A DNA stretch of 64,000 nt from Fusarium oxysporum f. sp. lycopersici 4287 (taxonomy: Eukaryota > Ascomycota > Sordariomycetes > Hypocreales > Nectriaceae). Position numbers and translations under genes: made by a program. The notes under the pieces are model-generated. The model worked only from the letters and a program-made list of their open reading frames with translations. It had not been told where the DNA came from and searched no databases. How positions within the stretch are numbered: the stretch's first letter is position 1; each line of letters begins with the position of its first letter. Location of the stretch: contig NC_030990.1 in the NCBI RefSeq assembly GCF_000149955.1, positions 1,449,021 through 1,513,020 on the forward strand, written 5' to 3'. Below, in pieces: positions 35,252 to 44,244 of the stretch.

Positions 35252-36214
35252 TCATATATCTTGATCCCAGGGTGTCGAGCCTCTGCTAATCAGTTCACTC
35301 TGCATTCTATCATTCTGGTCTTTGAACCAAGTGGCTCCCTCTTCCATCTCCTCCCTCATAGCACGCAGTTCGTCGATCAGGGTTTGCGCATCGCTCATTA
35401 CTCGTTTATGCGAGCTGATTTTGGCCAGGTCATCCTGAGCTGGCTCACCGTCATCGTCGGTGGCCCGCTTTCTCTTGTTCTTCGCAGAACTATCAGATTC
35501 GGTGGTGTCGACGGTGCCGTGCGACCCAGATAATCGATGGCGTTCCTCAGAATGACCAAGGCCACTTATAGAGGCCCGGCGATTGAAGCCACTACTAGGC
35601 GGACCCATACTGCCTGTTGACTGTTTCTTTCCATACTGCATCTCGTTCGCCAGCCTTTCCGGAACAGCAGTCCCATCAGGCATCTGCACAATCCCCATAG
35701 CCTTGAGTCGCCAGCGTTCGGATACTCTGCTGACACGATTACCGGGCTCTGGACTTTCGGTATTTCGAGAAACAAGAGGAGGCAGCGAGCGTCTGAAAGT
35801 GGCCGATTGATCACCAAACTGTTGCCGAAGAGCTCTAGTCTTGGAGCCACTTCTTGCGAGAGATGAGCTCGATTGTTTGCTGGAGATGGAGCTGGTGGCG
35901 GATGGCACCCTACGCACAATCCTGGCCACAGCTTCCTGCTCGTTGTTGATTCCAGATAGAACACCGGAAGCAAGCAGTGCGTCCTCTTCTGCTGCTTGAC
36001 GGCGCTTACTTGGCTTCTTGTGTTTAAGTAAATCCTTCAGCTCCTCTGGTCGATTCAGCTCGGCGATTTCAGCCTGCTCTCGCGCAGCTTGGCGAGCAGC
36101 TTCTCTCTGAGCCTTAGCTTGCGCTACACGCTGTGCTTGATAGTAAGCTCTCATCTGCTCTCGGCCGCTACGACGAAGCTGGCTCAAGCGACGATCACGC
36201 GCAATCCTCTTCAC
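35252..36214 (-). CDS. C-terminal segment of SAC3, out of frame with the upstream part
   Basis: An open frame of 320 codons begins inside sequence that reads as the continuation of SAC3: KRIARDRRLSQLRRSGREQMRAYY, then an Arg/Ala/Glu-rich helix (AQREAARQAAREQAEIAE), LNRPEELKDLLKHKKPSKRR, ALLASGVLSG and a charged, Ser-rich end (STPWDQDI). The start shown is not a real ATG; it marks the frame only. Together with 36366-39527 it would make a Sac3 of about 1340 residues, the expected size. The break is described under the SAC3 entry and in the findings. Confidence 0.7.
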   Translation of the reverse strand: MKRIARDRRLSQLRRSGREQMRAYYQAQRVAQAKAQREAARQAAREQAEIAELNRPEELKDLLKHKKPSKRRQAAEEDALLASGVLSGINNEQEAVARIVRRVPSATSSISSKQSSSSLARSGSKTRALRQQFGDQSATFRRSLPPLVSRNTESPEPGNRVSRVSERWRLKAMGIVQMPDGTAVPERLANEMQYGKKQSTGSMGPPSSGFNRRASISGLGHSEERHRLSGSHGTVDTTESDSSAKNKRKRATDDDGEPAQDDLAKISSHKRVMSDAQTLIDELRAMREEMEEGATWFKDQNDRMQSELISRGSTPWDQDI

Positions 36215-36365
36215 AGCGGTAGAGGTAGCTGACTGATAAACTGTAGACGCGAAACTTTTGTGCTTCTGCGAATGCTTGGTCTTCTTCCTCTTTTTGTCTC
36301 ATGGCTTCTTCATCCTTTGACGTATTTTCCGATACACGCCTTGTAGTATATATCCAACATAAATG

Positions 36366-39300
36366 CTAGAAGTCGTCCATGAGTCCGCCATCGCCAGTTA
36401 CGACCCATCTGGTAAAGTCACCCAAGAGGTCACGAGGTGGCGATGGTGGTTCAGGAGAGGGGATGGGTTCCTTTGTTATTTGGGTAGTTGCTGGGGTTGT
36501 TGAGAGTTGGAACCCATCACCGTTTGATGCAGGATGGGACAAAGATGAAGTTCCAATCGACGGGAACGAGAATTGAGGTGTTGATGTGGTCGGGGGTTGT
36601 GTGTCGAAAATGCCCGTCGCTGGCTTGCTTTGTTCTCCAGTTAACGTAGGTGTTTTGTCTAGGTTGAAAGGTGTTGAAGGTATCGTCGCTTGCGATGTGG
36701 CACTGCTGTCGCTTGATGTAGATGGTTTTTGAGGTTGTGTTACGGTAGTAAAGGGACTTGAGGACAGTTGAGGCGTTGGTGGCAATATGTTGATGCTAGG
36801 TTGCTTCGCGGGTTGTGCTGAGGAGATGGTGGGAGCATGGAGCTGTGGCTTGTCTGCTGTTATCCCTTTGCTAGAAGTGTTCTCTGTTGAGGCAGCCGCC
36901 GGAGTGGCTGGTAGAGAGGAGAAGGTCGTTCCTGTTGCCGTATCTTTCTCACTGGAGGCAGAAAACTGGCTGAATGGACTGCTCTGTGCCTGCTCACCCG
37001 AAGTGGTTGGTGGCTTGAAAGAAGAGGCAAACGGGTTCAGTATTGGCCTGTTTCCAGATCCAGGCAGCTGCTCAGGGGTAGGTGCCGGCAGATGAGAAAC
37101 ATTGCCAACGGAGGATGGCGTAAATGCAGATGTTGTGGGTGCGAAGGGGTTGACAGCAGGCCGCTTGGCTGTCGAAGCCAAGCCAGATGCGAACGGGGTT
37201 TTCTGAGGTGGTGTTTGTTGCAAACCAGAAGCACTAATCGAGGCGGTTCCGTTGATTGTAGTCCCTAAGCGAATACAAACGTCAGAACCAGTGGTTTAGG
37301 CGTGTCTTTGCCAGATTTCCAGTGGTTCGTCTCGAGCCAATGCATTGTCCTTGATAAATCTCAAGAACTTTGGCCTGTCGAGTCTCCGGCTGAATGCGAT
37401 TTCCTATTCGCCTGCAAAGTAAAGGTCTTTACATGTAATCGAACATGCAGAGAACCATGGGATGCAGAATCTTTGGCGCAAATTAAACAGTGGGAATGGG
37501 GTCTTACCTGAGTTGCCATTGATGGGCTTGTTGTCCCCTCCAGATTCACTAGGCTTGCCAAATGATGAAAATGGGTTTGACGTTGTAGCTTTGGGTCCAG
37601 TGGGGATTGTTGGTTTGTCGGTAGTAGGTTTTGTTTCTGGAACAAAAAGGCTTTCTTGAGATGAACCGTTAACTGCAGCCTTAGGAGGATTTGCGCTTTG
37701 ATAGGTTGTTTGATGTATCAGTTCTGGTAGGGATTTTGAGCCACGCTTCTTTTCGACAAGAGAGTAAGAGAATTGGTGTTGAAGACGAAGGTGAGGTAAA
37801 GAACCACGACTGTCCAGTTTCGCGTATTGGCGACTGGCATCGGAGGGGTCCTCATCGCATTGGCTAAATTCGATATTGTGAAGCTCCGCAAATTCAATAG
37901 CTTGCTCGATGGTATCGAAGCGAAGAAACTTGTTCAAAACAGCGGCAGTAACGTCCTTGGACGTCTCCCTAGGCCGAGCGAGACCTCTATTGATGGCGGC
38001 CAAGATAGCGCGACGAAGCCTGGGAAAGTGGCATTCTGCGAAGCAAGCCATTGTGTAGGAAACTTTAGGATCCTCAACTATTCTGAAATATGATTGATAT
38101 GCAGCTGATGCGGCTAATGACGGCGCATCCTTCAGAGGCCCGTGAAAGTCTTGGGTATTTTGCAGAGCCTCAACGAGTAGGACGGCCGTACGGACCTCAT
38201 TGGAGTCCTTCCAGAGGGCAGGTTTCCATTGACGCTGCAACGTTTCTATGATGTTCGAATCGTAGGCATGGAAGATAAGGTAGTATGCCCGGAATTCAGG
38301 CTCATTCTCACATCTTATGCCCTGATCATTACAATCATCGTAAGCGTCGCGGAGGGACAAGAGGGCTTTCCCAAGCTGTTCCAATTCCTGCTGTTCCACG
38401 AAGTCCTCGGGTGTTTTGCCGTCTCGAGTGAGAAGATGAAGTGCCGTAACATGAAATCGCGCGATGTTCTCCAAAACATAGACCTGGATCTTCATTTCGT
38501 CGGGAGTGAGTGACGAAAAGAAGGTGAAATCTCTGCGGATTGCGCGTGTTCTGTCCCATAAAAACCCATGCAAGACTGATAGGTTGCCGTCGTCACGTAA
38601 CAGGTCGTCAATCAAATAGTCCAATGTCCTTTTGAGGGCCGGCGCGGATCGAACGTCCATGGGTAATGGCGCTTCTTGACCAGCGGCGGAGCGAGCGAGC
38701 TTCTTGACCATGCGACGAGTATTCGCGTATGTAGTCTTGGGATTCTTTTCGGGCTGATGAACGTCCATTTCATTAATTCGCGTGATCTTCTCGTACTCAG
38801 GGCACATATCCTCGCAGATGCCTTTGAAATCGATAGCATCCTGGAGAGTTTTGCGCTTATCTGGGTCATCGATGAGTCCGGCCTTCGTCAGAGATGCGCG
38901 CGCCTTATTGCGGTAGGTTTCGTATTTCTCGCGGAACTTTGTCACTTCAGCCTTATTCTTGGGATTCCCAGGTTGAGAAGGCCACTGAGGAGGGTGAATG
39001 CCATCTTTACGCAGTTGCTCGTACACCCTTTTCGCTTGCGGATCGTCGGAATGATAGGTATCGGGGATAGGCTCATCGTCGGAGTTGGCGCTTGATGATG
39101 AAGTTGGTCGCGACTCGTTACGCGTCGCCACAAAAGGAGTTGATCCATTGCCCCGCGTGTTTTGTCCTGCTTGCTTCCTGGAGAAGGTGGCAGTATTGAA
39201 TGGGTTTTTCTTCGGATCAGTATTATTCTTTTTTTCGTCACTTTTCCGGTTCTTGTTCCTGCCGCCTCCGTCACTCAGATTGGCATCCTTGTTTTTGAAC

Positions 39301-39527
39301 CGGTTATTCGCCTTGCGCTTTGCTTCATTGTCGCTCTGGTCGCCAAATGCTGATGATCGCTTGGTTCGCTTCGTCTTTGACGAGTCGCCTGCACTATCAA
39401 TTCCGAATGCGCTGCCTTTGTTCTCAGAGTTCGTCGCAAAAGGATTGAACGCTGGAGACGGACTCCGCGTTGGCTGGCCGAAGGTCGAAAACATCTGATT
39501 TGATGATGCAACAAGCGTCGCACTCAT
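36366..39527 (-). CDS. SAC3: SAC3/GANP family mRNA-export scaffold (TREX-2), frame broken near 3' end
   Basis: Exons 39527-37508 and 37264-36366 give 972 residues before a TAG. The N-terminus has nucleoporin-like NPF/FG motifs (AFNPFATN, SAFGID); the SAC3/GANP domain spans about 225-570 and starts with GICEDMCPEYEK. The second exon has more NPFA/SPF repeats and the conserved FTRWVVTGDGGLMDDF. Downstream of the TAG, family-like sequence continues in alternating frames: ILQGVYRKIRQ, then EEAMRQKEEEDQAFAEAQKF...SYLYR, then KRIARDRR in the 35252-36214 frame. About three one-base indels (near 36366, 36316 and 36214) would explain this. Either an assembly error or a truncated protein. Sac3 organises TREX-2 at the nuclear pore. 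The 243-bp intron is long for this locus. Confidence 0.88.
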
Positions 39528-39859
39528 CTAGGAAATCGTCTGGACATGAGGATGAGTTGAAGCCCTCTCTATGCGTGGCGTGACGTGGATATTATGACAA
39601 GCTGTGGTTGAGTGATGGAGATAGAATTAATCCATTGAGCTAGTTCCTATTCTGGAGAGCTATGCTTTGCTTCGTTACACTTGATCCACTCTCACGTGAT
39701 GACAAAGGTACATGACAGAATGTAAATCGAGTCTCATCCTATCTCCACGCCAGCAAGAACACATGTCTCATTAAAATCCCTTTACTCCTTGAACTCCGTT
39801 CTTTTATTCCAGTCCAACAATCTCAAATCTGGTTGATCTCTCATGTGCCAAATCCTCAA
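39528..39859. promoter_or_regulatory. SAC3 upstream region
   Basis: 332 bp between the SAC3 start and the LTV1 stop, both on the minus strand. It must hold the SAC3 promoter and the LTV1 3' end. No distinct element was recognised. Confidence 0.4.
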
Positions 39860-41140
39860 TTATTTTATCCTGCCGCGGATTCGAGCAGGCCCCAACCCTT
39901 TTCGAATCTCTTCCAGTTGCTCGAGGCCTGTTTGAGCCTTAGTCTTCTTGGATGTCCTCTTTCCAGGTTTTGTGAAGTTTCCAAGGAAATCATCCATGAT
40001 GTTATCAAAATCACCACGAACGGGCCCTTGAACAGTAGACATGGTTGAAACGGCAGACATTGACTGCATGTCGTCCTCCATATCCTCGTTGTATCGCTCC
40101 TCAATTTTGTCAAACCTCGCGTCCAAGAGAGTCATCTGTTCAGTTCGTACTAAAGATGAAGAGGTCATGGAATAGCTCGAGTTATCCGTCAGGGCTCCCT
40201 TTCTCTTCTTGCGTCGGCCGCCGTGAGTAGTTGTCGTCCAATTAGATTGCATTTCAGACTGTGATGGAGCAACGGGGACCTTGCCGCCCTTTTGCTCCTT
40301 CTTGAATTGCTTGAAATCCTCAAGCCAATCTTGAGAGGGCCCCTCCTCGGGTTGCTCTGTCGGTACGAGTTGAGGGATGTTGTCATCTTTGTACTCTTTG
40401 TTTGGCTTGGCTGTAGCATCTGATTCCCAGCCGTCATCCTCGTCAAAATCTGCGCCGTCAAACTCATAATCTTCCAGTTCGCGACCGTCCTTGGCAAGCT
40501 CCTTGAAAATATCGTCGTCACCATCGTCAACATATGCGTCGTCTTCCAAGGCCTCAAGGACTTCTCGAAGACGAGGATCCATATCGGGTTGAAATCCCTT
40601 GATAGAATCAGGAATATCCTGTTGGGCCTCGTAGGTCACCCTTGTAAGATTCTTGGATGGAAGAATTTCGTCATCGAGAATATCGCCTGCGTTCTGCTCA
40701 ACGTCCAGCTTCTTGAGTGCATCCTCAAGTGACTGTTTCTGCTTTCCTTTGCCCTTGTTTGCAGTAGCCGTCGACTCCACAAAAACAACCTCTCCGCCAC
40801 CAGTGTTGAGATCGCGCAGATGTTGCATGTAATCGTATTCAGAATCATCAAAGTAAACACCATAACTAGCTGCCTCGCCCTCGTTCGCGCGGACATCTTC
40901 GGCCTCATAACCTAGTTCAGAAGCCAGATCATCGAGATCCTTCGATTTGGATGATCCCTTCTTGGTCTGGGTAGGGTTGAGCACCATTGCAGGTGCATTC
41001 TCGTCGTGGATGAGAGGGTCATTTTGCGGTCGGTGCACTAGGGTAAAGTGCTGAGCAGACTTTTTGTCGCTACATGATCTGTATCAGCACACTATGGTCT
41101 CGTATCTACCACGGAGTACTTACATCCACTTTCGAGGCAT
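39860..41140 (-). CDS. LTV1: Ltv1, 40S ribosomal subunit assembly/export factor
   Basis: A 17-bp first exon (41140-41124) and a long second exon (41069-39860) encode 408 residues. The spliced N-terminus MPRKWIDKKSAQHFTLVHR followed by PQNDPLI is the Ltv1 family signature. The protein is strongly acidic in the middle (EDDAYVDDGDDDIF, DFDEDDGWESD) and ends with a basic GRRKKRKG patch and a LDARFDKIEERYNE motif, as in yeast Ltv1. Ltv1 places uS3/uS10 on pre-40S particles and is removed in the cytoplasm after phosphorylation. It is divergent from LSG1 with 433 bp between start codons. Missing the tiny first exon would lose the conserved start. Confidence 0.94.
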
Positions 41141-41573
41141 CTTGGCGGTTTGAAGCAACAAGAATTTAGTTGTTACGTGGGAGTGGATGTTGGGCTTAGA
41201 CAACACTCATCCGGGTACAGAAAATCTAGCGGGGTGGGAAAAAAATCCTTATCATATACTCCACAGTTATCCCAGACCCTGTCAGCTCATTCGCACAGTA
41301 TAAAGCCCTATGTCATTGCAGAGGTCTATAGTGCGGAAACAGTAATTGAAACACCGTTACGGACCCCGAAAAATCCATTTGCCCCTCCAAGAACAGTCAT
41401 TATTCAGCGGGGCACAGAGTTGATCAGTAGACAGCCCTCTCAGATCAATCCAACTCAGTTTTTACACAACATCAATAATATCTTGAGAGGTATTGCGACT
41501 TGGAGCAGCCGTTCCTCGTATATTAGCTGCCGAAGCACACCAACCGAATACTACACTCTATATCGACGTCAAA
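41141..41573. promoter_or_regulatory. Shared divergent promoter of LTV1 and LSG1
   Basis: 433 bp between two ribosome-assembly genes. A TATAAAG motif lies at about 41300-41306 (+), 270 bp from the LSG1 ATG. The core of the yeast PAC element (GATGAG, here as CTCATC at 41217-41222) is present once. Co-regulation is inferred from arrangement. Confidence 0.45.
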
Positions 41574-43645
41574 ATGGTTCTGGCAAAGTCCAAGAACTCG
41601 GTCGGTTTGGGCAACGCCCTCATGAACGATCGCTTCGGTAAAGGCAAGGGAACCGACAGGAAGCGAACTTCTGCCATCACCAGAACAAACCACGCCACAG
41701 GCGAACAATATCTTGTCAACGAGAAGAAGGATGCTGCTTGGGTCAAGATGCGCTCCGTTACGGAGCAAGGCGACCTGGATGAGTTCCTGGCCACCGCCGA
41801 GTTGGCTGGTACCGATTTCACAGCCGAAAAGACCAATAATGTCAAGATTATCCATACAGACCAAAAGAACCCGTATCTTCTTTCAGCGCATGAGGAGAGA
41901 GACGTTCTTGGAAAGCACAAGCAGCATAAAGGTCGTTTGACTGTCCCCCGAAGGCCCAAGTGGGATTCTACAACAACACCTGAAGAACTGGACGCACGAG
42001 AGCGAGAGAGCTTCCTTAACTGGAGACGTGGCTTGGCCGAGCTGCAAGAGAATAATGATCTTCTTATGACACCTTTTGAGCGAAACTTAGAGGTTTGGCG
42101 GCAGCTGTGGCGAGTTATCGAACGATCGGATCTTATTGTCCAAATCGTCGATGCCAGAAACCCTCTCCTATTCCGTTCTGAGGATCTTGAGTCATATGTC
42201 AAGGCTGTTGATCCCAAGAAAGAGAACCTTCTTCTCATCAACAAGGCAGACATGATGACACCCAAACAGAGAAAGGCTTGGGCAAAGCACCTAAAGGAGG
42301 CTGGCATTGCGTATCGCTTTTTCTCCGCCGAGCTGGCTAAGGCAGAGAACGAGGCGAGGGAATTCGACGATTCAGAAGATGAGTCGCCTGCTGGGCCTTC
42401 GTCAGAATCCGCCCAGGAGGATCAGGGCGAGGGTAGCGACCAAAAAGAACAAGAAGGTGCTCCATTGACTCAAGACTTTGTGCAACAGAGCCAAATTGAT
42501 AAAGAGGCAAACGCGGCAGAGGAAGCCGACGATATTGATACACAGATTCTTACAGTTCAAGAGCTGGAAGACATCTTCCTGAAACATTCTCCCGCAGACG
42601 CAGGTGAGATATACCAAAATAAAACTCCACAAACAATTCAGCTAATGCATCAACAGGTTCGGATCACAAGCTGCAGGTTGGCTTAGTTGGTTACCCCAAC
42701 GTTGGTAAATCCTCTACTATCAATGCTCTCATTGGTGCAAAGAAAGTTTCAGTCTCTTCAACTCCGGGAAAGACCAAGCACTTCCAGACCATTCACCTCA
42801 GCGAACGTGTCATCCTCTGCGATTGTCCTGGTCTTGTCTTCCCCAACTTTGCTACCACCAAGGCTGATCTTGTTTGTAACGGTGTTCTCCCCATCGACCA
42901 GCTTCGCGAGTTCCAGGGACCCGTGGGCCTCGTCACTCAGCGAATCCCTCAACCTTTCCTTGAGGCAATCTATGGTATTCATATCCGCACCCGAGCCATC
43001 GAGGAGGGTGGTACAGGGATTCCTACAGCTGCTGAGCTACTCCGTGCATATGCCCGCGCCCGTGGTTTCCAAACCCAGGGTCTTGGTCAGCCAGATGAGT
43101 CCCGCGCTGCTCGATATATCCTCAAGGACTATGTAAATGGCAAGCTGCTATTCGTTTCACCCCCTCCTGGAATTGAGGATGCGGCCGACTTCAACCGAGG
43201 GCTCTATGATGAAGAGCACCTCCCTGAGAAACGACGAGCTGCCCTAAGTGCCGCTATGGATCAACTCTCAGTCATCGACCCAGCCAGCAGCGAACCTTTC
43301 CTTGCCATGGACGACGATGCTGTTGACCTTGCCTCTACCATCGATGTTCCCCTACCTGCAGGCCCAAAGTCCAAGAAGATCGACAAGGGTTTCTTCGGTC
43401 CTTCTAGTTCTCAAGGTCACGTTAGCCGACCTTTCAACTACCAGTATTCGGAGCAGGGTAAGGAAGATCCTCTGGCGGGTAAACACCTGTCCGGCCGCAA
43501 AGCACGTACAGCGGTCGCTCTCGAGAATGGCCTTGACCCCAAGGAGGTTCAGATGGCGTCAAGCAAGAAGCACTTTAAGGGTAACCCTAAGGGTGGAAAG
43601 GGTAAACGTCGCGCTGCCCGCAGAGCAGGAGACGATGATGATTGA
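41574..43645 (+). CDS. LSG1: Lsg1, circularly permuted GTPase for 60S subunit maturation
   Basis: Exons 41574-42603 and 42657-43645 encode 672 residues. GTPase motifs occur in permuted order: DARNP (193-197) and NKAD (G4, 223-226) precede GYPNVGKSS (G1, about 355-363), a Thr-containing switch and DCPGL (G3, 399-403), typical of the YawG/YlqF family. An acidic insert (about 280-335) lies between G4 and G1 and is specific to Lsg1. The C-terminus is basic (KGNPKGGKGKRRAARR) and ends DDDD. Lsg1 triggers release of Nmd3 from cytoplasmic pre-60S particles. The single 53-bp intron lies just before the G1 segment. All motifs are intact. Confidence 0.95.
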
Positions 43646-44244
43646 GCTAAAGCGGAGGGAAAAGAGAAAACGGGAACTGAAAATCGGATACACTGGCATT
43701 GAAGAGGAACAAAAGGTGGGCTTCGGAAACCGGGTGCATTGGGTCTGGCAGAAAAGGATCTTGTTATGGGTAGGGTTTAGGACAAGCTATGATACTACAC
43801 GTGTTTTGACCATGACGGTCAGTTATGGAATCGAAATGAACTTTTGCTTTTTAGGCTTGGAATCATTGTTAGATTACGGCTCAGCATCAGTGATTACCAA
43901 AGTTACCTGGATGATTTGATTGATATTTCACGTTTCTTCTGACACACATATCTAAATAAGTACTACGCTAAGATCTCATAACAAATAGGAAATATGGGTA
44001 TTGACTGTCTACACTGTCCGCAGTTCGCCCAAGGAAAGACCGTATCGTCGAAACAAAAGGAAAAATTCAAATGCTAAGTCCATGTATGATGAGTCCCAGT
44101 GGTTCCCCAACTCCACAAAGCAAAAATTTGCCCCCATGATAGTCGTTGTGGTGTGTTCAATGCTCAGGTTCATAGGTTCGTGGTCAAGTGCAAGTATGTT
44201 GACACAAGAGTAAAGGCTTCGTTGCTCGTGCTGGTATACCAGCT
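43646..44244. other. Convergent intergenic region, nothing recognised
   Basis: 599 bp between the stop codons of LSG1 (+) and the GAS2-domain gene (-). It should hold both 3' UTRs. No gene or repeat recognised. Confidence 0.5.

Noticed and set aside
35252..36214. Treating this as an independent gene
   Set aside because: It lacks an ATG at its start and its first residues continue the SAC3 C-terminal region, so it is better read as a displaced part of SAC3.
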